From Rubrivivax sp. (GTDB lineage Bacteria; Pseudomonadota; Gammaproteobacteria; Burkholderiales; Burkholderiaceae_C), in assembly GCA_020852865.1 (NCBI GenBank), contig JADYZZ010000082.1, positions 60,977-124,976 on the forward strand: 64,000 nt of DNA, read 5' to 3'. This document shows positions 49,694-58,727 of the stretch, one piece after another. The notes beneath the pieces are model-generated. The model was not told the DNA's origin, did not search any database, and saw nothing but the letters and a program-made list of their open reading frames with translations. Position 1 is the first letter of the stretch. The number at the start of each line of letters is the position of its first letter. Both the position numbers and the translations under genes were made by a program.

Positions 49694-50089
49694 TCAGCCG
49701 CAGCACGCGAGAACGCGCCGCGGCTGCACGGCCTTGTTGCGCGTGCAGCACTCGGCGTAGAGAAAGCCCAGCAGTTCCTCGAGCCCGGTGGTGTGGGCGG
49801 TGCAGCGCAGGAACGTGCCCTCGCGCTGCACGCTCACCAGGCCCTCGGTGCGCAGCTTGTCGAGGTGATGCGACAGCGTCGGCCCCGGCATGCCCAGCTC
49901 GTCGGCGATCTCGCCCACCACCAGACCCCGCGGATGCGCGGCCAGCAGCAGCCGGACGATGCGCAGCCGCGGCTCGGTGCCCATGGCCGCCAGCATGCGC
50001 GCGAAGCGCGCCGTGGCATCCGGGGCAGCGGACGCCGCGGCAACAGCGGACCTGCGCGTGTTCATCGAGCGGCCGTTGACTTGGTTCAT
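49694..50089 (-). CDS. arsR: ArsR-family arsenic-responsive repressor
   Basis: This winged-helix repressor has 131 residues. The helix-turn-helix is EIADELGMPGPTLSHHLDKL. The classical ELCVCDL metal site in helix 3 is absent (GLVVGEIADEL). Instead a vicinal Cys pair and further cysteines lie at the C-terminus (YAECCTRNKAV and VLACCG), as in the atypical ArsR of Acidithiobacillus ferrooxidans. It is transcribed divergently from arsC and probably controls both directions. The Met at 50065 is an alternative start. Confidence 0.9.
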   Translation of the reverse strand: MNQVNGRSMNTRRSAVAAASAAPDATARFARMLAAMGTEPRLRIVRLLLAAHPRGLVVGEIADELGMPGPTLSHHLDKLRTEGLVSVQREGTFLRCTAHTTGLEELLGFLYAECCTRNKAVQPRRVLACCG

Positions 50090-50139
50090 ATTTCCACAAT
50101 AATCGAATCATCTCCCTGCGTCAAGCGCCGTCGCCAACC
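50090..50139. promoter_or_regulatory. Divergent arsRM / arsC-acr3 promoter region
   Basis: Only 50 bp separate arsR and arsC. The AT-rich core (about 50090-50112, including ACAATAATCGAATCAT) stands out from the G+C-rich surroundings and is the likely site for both promoters and the ArsR operator. A precise operator was not resolved. Confidence 0.5.
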
Positions 50140-50646
50140 ATGACCTTGCACGTGCTCGTCCTCTGCACCCACAACTCGGCGCGCAGCGTGCTGGGCGAGG
50201 GCATGCTCAACCACTGGGCGGCGCGCCTCGGGCGCGACCTGCGCGCGCACAGCGCCGGCAGCGCGCCCGGCGGCTGCGTCAACCCGCTGGCGCTCGAGGT
50301 GCTGCAAGGCGCCGGCATCGCCACGGCCGGGGCGCGAAGCAAGAGCTGGGACGAGTTCACGCGCGCCGACGCGCCGCCGCTGGCCCTCGTCATCACCGTC
50401 TGCGACCGCGCTGCCGCCGAGGCCTGCCCCGTCTTCCGTGGCCGTGCCGGCGAGTCGCCGCTCAGGGTGCACTGGGGCTACCCCGATCCGTCCGACGCCG
50501 AGGGCGGCGAGGAGGGCCGGCGCCGCGCCTTCGAGCTCACGCGCCAGGCGCTCGGCTACCGCATGCTGCAGCTGCTGGCGCTGCCGCTGGAGAGCATGGA
50601 CCGCGCCGCGCTCGCCACGGCGCTGCAGCGCATCGCGCAGAGCTGA
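50140..50646 (+). CDS. arsC: Arsenate reductase, LMW phosphatase/thioredoxin type
   Basis: This arsenate reductase of the low-molecular-weight phosphatase family has 168 residues and reduces As(V) to As(III). The P-loop is [14 protein letters not shown] (Cx5R). The resolving cysteines are in [18 protein letters not shown], spaced as in thioredoxin-coupled ArsC. The product As(III) can be exported by the next gene or methylated by ArsM. Confidence 0.94.
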   Translation: MTLHVLVLCTHNSARSVLGEGMLNHWAARLGRDLRAHSAGSAPGGCVNPLALEVLQGAGIATAGARSKSWDEFTRADAPPLALVITVCDRAAAEACPVFRGRAGESPLRVHWGYPDPSDAEGGEEGRRRAFELTRQALGYRMLQLLALPLESMDRAALATALQRIAQS

Positions 50647-50660
50647 GCCGGGAGCCGGAC

Positions 50661-51728
50661 ATGGCCGAAGCCGTCGCGCGCCGACTCTCGTTCCTCGACC
50701 GCTACCTCACGCTGTGGATCTTCGGCGCGATGGCGCTGGGCATCGCGCTCGGCAGCCTCGTGCCCGGCCTGCGCCGCACGCTCGACGCGTTCTCGGTGGG
50801 CACCACCAACCTGCCCATCGCCGCCGGCCTGATCCTGATGATGTACCCGCCCTTCGCCAAGGTGCGCTACGAGGAGCTGCCCGACGTCTTGCGCGACCGC
50901 AAGGTGCTGCTGCTGTCGCTGGTGCAGAACTGGCTGCTCGGCCCGGTGCTGATGTTCGTGCTGGCCGTGACGCTCCTGCCCGAGCGGCCCGAGTACATGG
51001 TGGGCCTCATCCTCATCGGCCTGGCGCGCTGCATCGCGATGGTGATCGTCTGGAACGAGATCGCCCGCGGCTCCACCGAGTACGCCGCCGGCCTGGTGGC
51101 CTTCAACTCGATCTTCCAGGTGCTGTTCTTCGGCGCCTATGCCTGGCTGTTCGTCACCGTGCTGCCGCCGCTGCTGGGCCTGCACGGCGCGGTGGTGGAC
51201 GTGTCGATCGCGCAGATTGCCGGGAGCGTGTTCGTCTACCTCGGCATCCCCTGCCTCGCCGGCGTGCTCACGCGCGTGGTGATGCTGCGCTTCGTGAGCA
51301 AGGCCTGGTACCACGAGCGCTTCGTGCCGCGCATCGGCCCGGTCACGCTGGTGGCGCTGCTCTTCACCATCGTCGTGATGTTCGCGCTGCAGGGGCAACG
51401 CATCGTCGCGCAGCCGTTCGACATCGTGCGCATCGCGCTGCCGCTGCTGCTGTACTTCGTGCTCATGTTCCTGTTCTCGTTCTTCATGAGCCGGCGCCTG
51501 GGCGCCGACTACGAGAAGAGCGCGACGCTGTCGTTCACCGCGGCGAGCAACAACTTCGAGCTCGCAATCGCGGTGGCGATCGCGGTCTACGGCATCGACT
51601 CGGGCGTGGCGTTCGCCGCCGTCGTGGGGCCGCTGGTGGAAGTGCCGGTGATGATCGGCCTGGTGCACGCGGCGCTGGCGATCCGGCGGCGCTTCTTCGC
51701 GCCCGCGGCGCCGGCCGCGCGCGGCTGA
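50661..51728 (+). CDS. acr3: ACR3-type arsenite efflux permease
   Basis: This membrane exporter has 355 residues and about ten helices. The conserved Cys of ACR3 is in [18 protein letters not shown] and the conserved Glu in [18 protein letters not shown]. The N-terminus [20 protein letters not shown] is characteristic of the family. It follows arsC by 14 bp. Confidence 0.95.
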   Translation: MAEAVARRLSFLDRYLTLWIFGAMALGIALGSLVPGLRRTLDAFSVGTTNLPIAAGLILMMYPPFAKVRYEELPDVLRDRKVLLLSLVQNWLLGPVLMFVLAVTLLPERPEYMVGLILIGLARCIAMVIVWNEIARGSTEYAAGLVAFNSIFQVLFFGAYAWLFVTVLPPLLGLHGAVVDVSIAQIAGSVFVYLGIPCLAGVLTRVVMLRFVSKAWYHERFVPRIGPVTLVALLFTIVVMFALQGQRIVAQPFDIVRIALPLLLYFVLMFLFSFFMSRRLGADYEKSATLSFTAASNNFELAIAVAIAVYGIDSGVAFAAVVGPLVEVPVMIGLVHAALAIRRRFFAPAAPAARG

Positions 51729-51829
51729 GCGTCGCGGGCACGGCACGGAGTCCGGGTGCCGTGAGAATCCAGGCCCGGGAATCCGGCCCGCGGCACCCTT
51801 CGGCGCCCGCCGCAAGTCCTGCGACAGCC

Positions 51830-52357
51830 ATGCGACTCTTCGGCATCAGCGGCCATTCCGGCATGGGCAAGACGACGCTGCTCGAGCGCCTGATCCCGGC
51901 GCTGGCCGCGCGCGGCCTCGTCGTCTCGCTCGTCAAGCACAGCCACAAGGCGATCGAGATCGACCGTCCCGGCAAGGACAGCTTCCGCCTGCGCGAGGCC
52001 GGCTGCCGCGAGGTGTTGCTGCTGGGGAGCGAGCGCTGGGCGCTGATGCACGAATCGCGCGGCGCGGCCGAGCCGCCGCTGGCCGAGTTGCTGCGCCGGC
52101 TGGGACCGTGCGATCTCGTGCTCGTCGAAGGCTTCAAGCGCGACGTCTTCCCCAAGCTCGAGGTCTGGCGCGCCGAGCCGGGGCGGCCGCCGCTGTGGCC
52201 GCAGCATCGCGACGTCGTGGCGATCGCCACCGACGACGCAGCCGCCCTGCCCACCGCCGCGGCGCGCCCGCCGGTGCTGCCGCTGGCCGACACCGCGGCG
52301 CTGGTTGCGCTCGTGCTGCGCAGCGCGGCGTCGCCGCAAGCGCCGGAGGCGCGCTGA
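51830..52357 (+). CDS. mobB: Molybdopterin-guanine dinucleotide biosynthesis adaptor MobB
   Basis: This MobB-type P-loop protein has 175 residues. Walker A is GHSGMGKTTLLERLIPALAA, followed by the family motif KHSHKAIEIDRPGKDSFRLR and LVEGFKRDVFPKLEVW. It supports attachment of GMP to molybdopterin by MobA, which is not in the window. It is about 100 bp after acr3, probably a separate unit. The molybdenum hydroxylase at 10-17 kb uses a dinucleotide cofactor, but the CMP form, so a direct link is not implied. Confidence 0.93.
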   Translation: MRLFGISGHSGMGKTTLLERLIPALAARGLVVSLVKHSHKAIEIDRPGKDSFRLREAGCREVLLLGSERWALMHESRGAAEPPLAELLRRLGPCDLVLVEGFKRDVFPKLEVWRAEPGRPPLWPQHRDVVAIATDDAAALPTAAARPPVLPLADTAALVALVLRSAASPQAPEAR

Positions 52358-52734
52358 GCATGCGCGGCGCGCCGAACCGCAGCCATGCGGCTGGCCGCAT
52401 CCAACACGCAGGCGCATTGGACCGCACTCCGCGCTGAAGTCGACGTTGCCAGGAGGCTTCCGATCGGCAAGCGCCCCGGGTCGATCATGGCGTGCGCATG
52501 GCGCCCGCAACTCGGCGCGCCCGCTTCGCGCCGGCAGGCATCCGGGCCTGCGCCAGCGTGAAGTGCGGCTTGATCGCGCCGGCCGGCAACGAGCTCTTGT
52601 GTCCGGCAACGACGCCAGCGGCGCACCGGAACAGCAATGCCCCAGACCGACTTGAACGGCCGAGCGCAATGTGTGCCGGGCCGCCACGAGCGGGCTCACG
52701 ACGGACATCGGCCCGTTCTTCACTCCGTCTCGCA
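52358..52734. other. Intergenic region, no gene recognised
   Basis: These 377 bases lie between convergent mobB and the DUF1989 gene. Several frames are open but none gives a recognisable product. No terminator hairpin with a T-run was seen. Confidence 0.45.
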
Positions 52735-53349
52735 CTAATTCAGTATCTCCACCCGCAAGGGCTTCAGGCGCCCAGCGTTCACGGGATTGCGAACTTGCGG
52801 GCAGTTCGAAATGGCCACGATCTGCGGCATAAGGGCTCGCAAGATGATTTCATCGCCGGCGCCGCTCTTGGGTTCGCGAATCTCCAGAACACCGTTCATC
52901 TCGTACGCATAGGTCATGAAGATATTGAAGCATGTGTCGGGACCGAAGCTCCAGCGATTCAGTCCGTAGGGTGCCAGCGCTTTCTCGAGATTGGTTTCGC
53001 AATTAGGTGCATCCGGCGCTCCGTAACGCAAAGCGTTCATCCGTGCATTGCAATAGCCGCCGCCGCAGTAGTTCTCGCCAACGGTATCGACTTCAATCTG
53101 CCACATCGGTCGAACCAAGTTGCTGTAGAGCTGATGAGGTGCAGTGAGCCTCCAGTTGCTGTTGACCGCCCGGCTGCTGTACATCGAAAGCTGCTCCCGC
53201 GGGTCTTCCCGGGCGAACGACATGAAATCGGAGACCTGTTGCCCTTCGAGGTCGACGATCCTGACCCGCTGACCTGTCGCCACTGTCGCCCCGAAATAAC
53301 CGCCCGGGGCCAGGATGACCTGCCGCTCGAGCGGGATCGATTCGCCCAT
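52735..53349 (-). CDS. DUF1989 / urea carboxylase-associated family protein
   Basis: This protein of 204 residues is of the DUF1989 family, members of which accompany urea carboxylase and other nitrogen-compound genes. Visible are LAPGGYFGATVATGQRVRIV, GQQVSDFMSFAREDPREQLS, the Cys-containing GENYCGGGYCNARMNALRYG, NCETNLEKALAPYGL and FNIFMTYAYEMNG. GGAGG lies six bases before the Met at 53349. Base composition is less G+C-rich than in neighbours. It is divergent from the branched-chain type ABC importer and may act in the same catabolic route. Confidence 0.85.
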   Translation of the reverse strand: MGESIPLERQVILAPGGYFGATVATGQRVRIVDLEGQQVSDFMSFAREDPREQLSMYSSRAVNSNWRLTAPHQLYSNLVRPMWQIEVDTVGENYCGGGYCNARMNALRYGAPDAPNCETNLEKALAPYGLNRWSFGPDTCFNIFMTYAYEMNGVLEIREPKSGAGDEIILRALMPQIVAISNCPQVRNPVNAGRLKPLRVEILN

Positions 53350-54049
53350 TCTGAACCTCCATCGTCGAAAATGAATTCCACTCGCGAGTGACCGAAAGCG
53401 CCACCCCGCGTTCGAGCACGAGCATCGGCGAATTCTCGCACCGAGACGACGGCACGACAGCAGTCGGCCTATTCGCGCCGTGCGGAGTGCAGCGGCGAGA
53501 ACGACGCCAGGTGGCAATTCGTTCCTCCTTCGACGTCGCATTCCTTGTTCTACCTGCACGGATGCTGCCGTTGATCGCAAGCGCAGTCGCGCACGGTGGC
53601 GAGACCTCTTGCCGAGCGGACGCAGCGGACAAGGCCCTTCGCGTCGCTGTCGCGCAACGCACGGCGTTCGGCACGTTGGCGTGGCTCCGCCCGACGCAAT
53701 GCCGGTTCGTCGGCCTGTCGATCCTGGAGTTCGCGCCCCGGCCGCGGGCTGCCCCGGCCAAGCAGTCCTCCGACGACCGGCGTTGCATCGGGATCGTCAA
53801 GCGAACCCGAATGCGCCACGTACCGCATGTCACCGCCGGCCACGACCGCGCGCATCCTCCGGGTTCGCTGCAGGCATGGTCGCCGCACGGCAATGAGCCG
53901 GAATCGAGGCCGCACGGCGTCGTCCGATGGACCGGCCTCTGGTACGCGGTTAGGATGCGGACCTCGCATCCGTCGTGCGGTTCACCGACGCCCCCCTGCG
54001 GGAGCGTTGGCGCCGCAGTTGGCTCGGTTCTGTCGCAAGGGAAGATCGC
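53350..54049. other. 700-bp gene-free region between DUF1989 and the Liv-type importer
   Basis: No product is recognised. Frames are open on both strands (for example plus 53388-54053 and minus 53550-53969), but their translations look unstructured. Promoters for both divergent units must lie here. A decayed regulator gene is possible but not demonstrated. Confidence 0.4.
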
Positions 54050-55177
54050 ATGATCCGCAACATATCCGACGTCCGTCGCTGCGCATCACAACTCGCCTGC
54101 GCCGCCATCTTCGTCTTACCGGTGCAGGCGCAAACGGTGCAGGCGGACATCCCGGTGCTGGTGCCGATCACCGGTTTCCTCGCACTCGAGGGCACGAGCC
54201 AGCGCAACGGCGCGCTGCTCGCAATCAAGGATGCCCCGCCATCGCTCAAGATCGGCGCCGAAGTGACCGACACGGGCGCCTCTCCCGAAGGGGCGACGAT
54301 GGCCCTGGAGCGGTCACTGTCGCGCGGCAGGGTCACGGCGGTGGTCGCTTCCATGCTGGGCCCGCAGATGTTGGCCATGATGCCGGTTGCCCTCGAGAGC
54401 AAGGTGCCGCTGGTGACGATCTCGGGAACGGCCGACATCACCGAGAAGAACAACCCGTATGTCTTCCGGTTCTTCCCCGGCGACGCGGTGGCCAAGCGGG
54501 CACAAGTGCGCTATGTCCTCGAGGAACTCAAGAAGCGTCGCGTCGCGGTCGTCTATCAGACAACGGCTTACGGACAGAGCGGTCACCGGCACATCCTCGA
54601 CCAATTGCGCAAGGCCGGGGTGACGCCGCTGATGGAAGAAGGGCTGGACGTGACGGTGAAAGACATGTCCCCCGTCATCGGAAAGGTCCGTGCGGCCAAC
54701 CCCGAGATCGTGATGCTGCATTTGCACAGCGGGCCGTCTGCGTTGTTCGCGAAGCAGGCCGCGGCGGTGCGCCTCGAGGCGCAAATCGTTTCAGGCTCCG
54801 CACTCAGCCAGCCGGCAACGGTGGCGCTGGTCGAACCTGCGGAACTGCGCGGGGTGTGCGCAGAAGCCAACGCCTCGCCGGTCTCCGGCGGCAGCCCCGA
54901 GATGGACAAGTTCCTCGCCCGCTACCGCGCCGAGTACAAGACCGAGCCTGACGGTTATGCCGTGGCGCAATACGACGCAACGTCCATGGTGGTTGACGCG
55001 CTGGGCCGCGGCGCCAGGACTGCCGAGGACGTGCGCAAGGCCCTCTCCCAGGATACGTTCAAGGGAATCGCGATGAGCTACAAGTCGGACGGCAAGGGCA
55101 ACATGGCCCACTCGTCGATCATCGTCTGTTACGACGGCAGCAGCCGCGTCCCGAAGATCGTCAAGCGATACGACTGA
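54050..55177 (+). CDS. Branched-chain amino-acid type ABC binding protein
   Basis: This periplasmic binding protein of the LivJ/amide-binding type has 375 residues. A signal peptide ends at about residue 28 (LPVQAQT). The Leu-binding fold is shown by VLVPITGFLALEGTSQRNGA, GRVTAVVASMLGPQMLAMMP, VPLVTISGTADIT, RRVAVVYQTTAYGQSG and EPDGYAVAQYDATSMVVDAL. AAGGGAAG precedes the ATG. It is the first gene of a five- or six-gene unit. The ligand may be an amino acid, amide or short-chain acid. Confidence 0.9.
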   Translation: MIRNISDVRRCASQLACAAIFVLPVQAQTVQADIPVLVPITGFLALEGTSQRNGALLAIKDAPPSLKIGAEVTDTGASPEGATMALERSLSRGRVTAVVASMLGPQMLAMMPVALESKVPLVTISGTADITEKNNPYVFRFFPGDAVAKRAQVRYVLEELKKRRVAVVYQTTAYGQSGHRHILDQLRKAGVTPLMEEGLDVTVKDMSPVIGKVRAANPEIVMLHLHSGPSALFAKQAAAVRLEAQIVSGSALSQPATVALVEPAELRGVCAEANASPVSGGSPEMDKFLARYRAEYKTEPDGYAVAQYDATSMVVDALGRGARTAEDVRKALSQDTFKGIAMSYKSDGKGNMAHSSIIVCYDGSSRVPKIVKRYD

Positions 55178-55192
55178 TCGCGCGGCCCGGAC

Positions 55193-56104
55193 ATGCTGCT
55201 GCAGATCCTGGTCAATGCCCTGGCACTCGGGGCATCGTATGCATTGCTGGCACTGGGCTTCGTGCTCATCCTCAACGCCACGGCCTCGGTCAACTTCGCG
55301 CACGGCGACATGGTGATGGCCGGCGGCTATGTCGGCATAGCGCTGTCCTCCTTGCTGGCGGTACCGGGCATCCTGTTGTTGCCCTTGGTCGTGTTGGCGA
55401 TGGCAGTCTTCGGCTTCCTGCTTTCGTGGCTCGCCTATTTCCCGTTGCGCGACCGTCCGCCGGTTTCGGTGTTCATTTCGACGATCGCGCTCGGCATCGT
55501 CCTGCAGAACTCGTCGAATGCCATCAACGGCGCTGAGCCGCGCAAGGGTCCAGCCTTGTTCGCGGACGGTTCGCTGGTGATGGGGCCGGTGGTGGTCGGC
55601 CAGCAGGCGTTGGCCATCATCGCGGCGGCCACGGTGCTGATCGTCGCGCAGCATATGCTGCTCAATCGGACGTCCCTGGGCCGCAAGCTGCGGGCGACGG
55701 CGCAGGACCGGCAGATGGCCGAAGCCGTCGGCATCCGTGTGAACCGGATGATCGCGCTGACCTTCGCGCTCGGCTCGGGCTTGGCCGGCGCCGCCGGCCT
55801 GATGCTCGCAAACACCTTCTTTGTCTCGCCTACGGACGGCACAAACTACATCATCAAAGCCTACATCGCGGTCACGATCGGCGGTTGGGGCAGTCTCACC
55901 GGTGCGGTGTGCGGCGCGCTGATCATCGCGATGTTCGAGGTGCTGCTTCCATCGCTGCCGGTGCTCGTACGCGGCATCGATGCGCTCAGCCCGTGGATGT
56001 TCACGCAGACCACGTCGACGATCCTGTTGTACCTTTGCCTGCTGGCGATCATGTTCCTCCGCCCGCAGGGCCTGTTCGGCGAGGCGGTCCAGCGCCGGGT
56101 ATGA
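55193..56104 (+). CDS. livH: Branched-chain type ABC permease LivH
   Basis: This inner-membrane permease has 303 residues and about eight helices. The N-terminus QILVNALALGASYALLALGF is typical of LivH. The cytoplasmic loop LGRKLRATAQDRQMAEAVGI contacts the ATPase, and IAVTIGGWGSLTGAVCGALI is conserved near the end. Its stop overlaps the next ATG (ATGA). Confidence 0.93.
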   Translation: MLLQILVNALALGASYALLALGFVLILNATASVNFAHGDMVMAGGYVGIALSSLLAVPGILLLPLVVLAMAVFGFLLSWLAYFPLRDRPPVSVFISTIALGIVLQNSSNAINGAEPRKGPALFADGSLVMGPVVVGQQALAIIAAATVLIVAQHMLLNRTSLGRKLRATAQDRQMAEAVGIRVNRMIALTFALGSGLAGAAGLMLANTFFVSPTDGTNYIIKAYIAVTIGGWGSLTGAVCGALIIAMFEVLLPSLPVLVRGIDALSPWMFTQTTSTILLYLCLLAIMFLRPQGLFGEAVQRRV

Positions 56105-57909
56105 GTGCCGGGCTGCAATGGGCCGGCCGCGGCATCCGCCCGTTCCTGATCCTGGGCATCGCCCTGCTGGTCGTATGGATGGGAGCGATGTCGTCGGCGT
56201 ATTCGCTGCGGCTGCTGACCATCGTCGGCATCTACGCGCTGCTTGCGTTGGGCTACCAGTTCATCTTCGGGCAGGCGGGGGCGCTGTCCCTGACGCAGGG
56301 TTGCTTCTTCGGCGTCGGCGCCTATACCACCGCAATCCTCGCCGCTCGCTATGGGCTCGGCGGGGAGACCACACTGGTGCTGTCGGCGCTGCTGCCCGTT
56401 CTATTGGCCGCAGTGGTGGCGGCACCGGTGCTGCGCCTGGAGTCGCACTACTTTGCGCTCGCCACGCTGGGTATCGCCCAGGTGATGCTGCTGATCGCGA
56501 TCGGCTGGCAGGATCTGACCGGCGGCGCCAACGGGCTGTCGGGGATTCCGGGCTTGCGCCTGCTGGGACAAGAGATCCCCAAGGGGCGACCGATCTTGGC
56601 GGCGGTCTGGATCGTCGTCGCCCTCGGGGTTGTGCTTTCGTCGCGCATCACGCGCGGCCTGTACGGCGCCGCCCTGCACGTCTCGCGTGACAGCCCGGTG
56701 GCCGCGCAGTCCCTGGGCATCGACACCGCCCGGCTGCGCTACGTGATGTTCCTGTTGTCGGCCGCCTTCGCGGGGATCGCAGGCGCTCTGTATGCGCACA
56801 CGATTCGCGTCGTGTCGATCGAAGCGCTGGAATTCCCCATCATGGTGGCATGCCTGACGATCACCGTCGTCGGCGGGCGGACTCATGCCGCTGGTGCCAT
56901 CCTGGGCGCCATCCTGATCGTCCATCTGCCCGAGTGGTTTCGCGCGATGGAGAAGTACTATCTCGTCGCCTACGGTCTGGCGCTGCTGGCCGCGATCATC
57001 GCTGCGCCATACGGCCTGATCGGCCTGCTGCAGCAGTGGCGCGCCCGGCTTTGGCCCGAACCCGCGCCCGATCTGCCGCAACCGTTGACGATGTCGATCG
57101 TCGCGCAGACGCGCGCGCCGGCCGCCGCGCCGCTGTTGCGCGTGAGCGGCCTGCACAAGCAGTTCGGGGGCCTGAACGCGCTCGAGCAAGTCGGTTTCGC
57201 CGTCGCGCACGGCGAGATCCTCGGGCTCATCGGCCCCAATGGGTCGGGCAAGACGACGCTGCTCAATGTCGTTACCGGAATCTATGCACCGGACGCCGGG
57301 ACCGTGGAGCTGGACGGCGTGCCGATCCATGGCTTGCCGAGCTTCGAGGTTGCGCGGCGCGGCGTTGCCCGCACCTTCCAGAACATCAATCTGGTCGACG
57401 ACATGAGCGCGCTGGACAATGTCGCGATCGGTTTCTACCGGTCCGAGAAGGGCGGAGTCCGCCGAGCCCTGGGTGACGGGTGGAGCGATCCTGCATGGCG
57501 ACGCGCGCGCGGCCACGCGCTGCACTTGCTGCAGGGGTTGGGCATCGAGTCGGTCGCGCGGCTGTCCGCGGGCGGGCTCGCCTATGGGATCAAGCGCAAG
57601 GTCGAGATCGCCCGCGCGCTGGCCCTGCAGCCGCGGCTGCTGCTGCTCGACGAACCGGCTGCCGGACTGAACGAGGCCGAGCAGATCGATCTCGCGCAAC
57701 GCCTGCGCGTGTTTGCGGAATCGGGTCTGTCGATCCTGGTCGTGGAGCACAACATGCCTTTCCTGATGCCGCTGGTCCACCGCATCGTCTGCCTGGACCA
57801 CGGCAGCGTCATTGCACAGGGAACCCCTGAGCAGATCCGCAAGGACCCGCTGGTCATCGAGGCCTATCTGGGAGAACCCCCGCCCGCACACGAGGCTCGG
57901 CTCGCATGA
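56101..57909 (+). CDS. LivM-LivG fusion: ABC permease plus ATP-binding protein
   Basis: This protein of 602 residues joins a LivM-type permease (residues about 1-310) to a LivG-type ATPase (about 345-595). The permease contains GYQFIFGQAGALSLTQGCFF and GLYGAALHVSRDSPVAAQSL. The ATPase has Walker A GPNGSGKTTLLN, Q-loop ARTFQNINLVDDMSALDN, signature LSAGGLAYGIKRKVEIARAL (an LSAGG variant), Walker B LLLLDEPAAGLNEAE and switch VVEHNMPFLMPL. Such fusions occur in several proteobacterial Liv systems. The start is fixed by the ATGA overlap. Confidence 0.93.
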   Translation: MSAGLQWAGRGIRPFLILGIALLVVWMGAMSSAYSLRLLTIVGIYALLALGYQFIFGQAGALSLTQGCFFGVGAYTTAILAARYGLGGETTLVLSALLPVLLAAVVAAPVLRLESHYFALATLGIAQVMLLIAIGWQDLTGGANGLSGIPGLRLLGQEIPKGRPILAAVWIVVALGVVLSSRITRGLYGAALHVSRDSPVAAQSLGIDTARLRYVMFLLSAAFAGIAGALYAHTIRVVSIEALEFPIMVACLTITVVGGRTHAAGAILGAILIVHLPEWFRAMEKYYLVAYGLALLAAIIAAPYGLIGLLQQWRARLWPEPAPDLPQPLTMSIVAQTRAPAAAPLLRVSGLHKQFGGLNALEQVGFAVAHGEILGLIGPNGSGKTTLLNVVTGIYAPDAGTVELDGVPIHGLPSFEVARRGVARTFQNINLVDDMSALDNVAIGFYRSEKGGVRRALGDGWSDPAWRRARGHALHLLQGLGIESVARLSAGGLAYGIKRKVEIARALALQPRLLLLDEPAAGLNEAEQIDLAQRLRVFAESGLSILVVEHNMPFLMPLVHRIVCLDHGSVIAQGTPEQIRKDPLVIEAYLGEPPPAHEARLA

Positions 57910-57982
57910 CTCGAGACGCGGCCCGGCCGCCGCGGCGCGCGCGCGCCGCAGTCGCGCGCGCGCGCCGCGAGAGGAGGCACCC

Positions 57983-58690
57983 ATGAACGCAGCGCTGCTG
58001 GAGGTCGGCGGCCTGACCGCTCGATATGGCCAGATCACGGCGCTGCACAGCGTCGAGCTGAGCGTGGCACCGGGCGAGGCAGTCGCCCTGGTCGGCGCCA
58101 ACGGAGCGGGCAAGTCGACGTTGATGAAGTGTGTGATGGGTATGCTCGCAGGCGCCTCAGGCGTCGTGCGCTTCGCGGGCAACGACCTGACGCAGCGACC
58201 GGTGTCGGCGCGCGCGCGTATCGGTATCGGCTATGCGCCGGAAGGGCGCCGCATCTTTGCGGGCCTGACGGTCCATGAGAACCTGCTCGTGGCCAGCCCC
58301 GATCGCGACAACGGGCGGGCCCGGGCTCAGGAGGTCTATGAGTTCTTTCCCGCGCTGCAGGCCAAGTCCCATGCCATGGGCTGGTCGCTGTCGGGCGGCC
58401 AGCAGCAGATGCTCGCCATCGGCCGGGCCCTGATGACGCGCCCGCGCCTACTGTTGCTCGACGAGCCGTCGCTCGGTCTGTCGCCATTGTTGATGAACGA
58501 GGTGCTGGACCGCGTGGCCGCCATCTCCGCGGCCGGTACCGCGGTGCTGCTCGCCGAGCAGAATGTGCACAAGGCCCTGATGGTCACCCGCCGCGCCTAT
58601 GTACTCAAGCTCGGGCGCGTGCTGCACCACGACGCGTCCGACGCCCTGCTGCGCGCGAGCCACCTGAGTGCCGCCTTTCTCGGTGCCTGA
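57983..58690 (+). CDS. livF: Branched-chain type ABC ATP-binding protein LivF
   Basis: This ATPase has 235 residues. Walker A is GANGAGKSTLMKCVMGM, the family motif YAPEGRRIFAGLTVHENL follows, the signature is LSGGQQQMLAIGRALM, Walker B is LLLLDEPSLGLSPLLMNE and the switch His is replaced by the LivF-typical LLAEQNVHKAL. GAGGAGG precedes the ATG at 57983. It completes the importer. Confidence 0.95.
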   Translation: MNAALLEVGGLTARYGQITALHSVELSVAPGEAVALVGANGAGKSTLMKCVMGMLAGASGVVRFAGNDLTQRPVSARARIGIGYAPEGRRIFAGLTVHENLLVASPDRDNGRARAQEVYEFFPALQAKSHAMGWSLSGGQQQMLAIGRALMTRPRLLLLDEPSLGLSPLLMNEVLDRVAAISAAGTAVLLAEQNVHKALMVTRRAYVLKLGRVLHHDASDALLRASHLSAAFLGA

Positions 58691-58727
58691 GCGCGGCACC
58701 CGGCTCTCATTTTCGACAGGAGAGGTG

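Noticed and set aside
53388..54053. A 221-residue plus-strand frame before the Liv-type importer
   Set aside because: No start signal, no domain and unlikely composition; it ends within the importer gene start.
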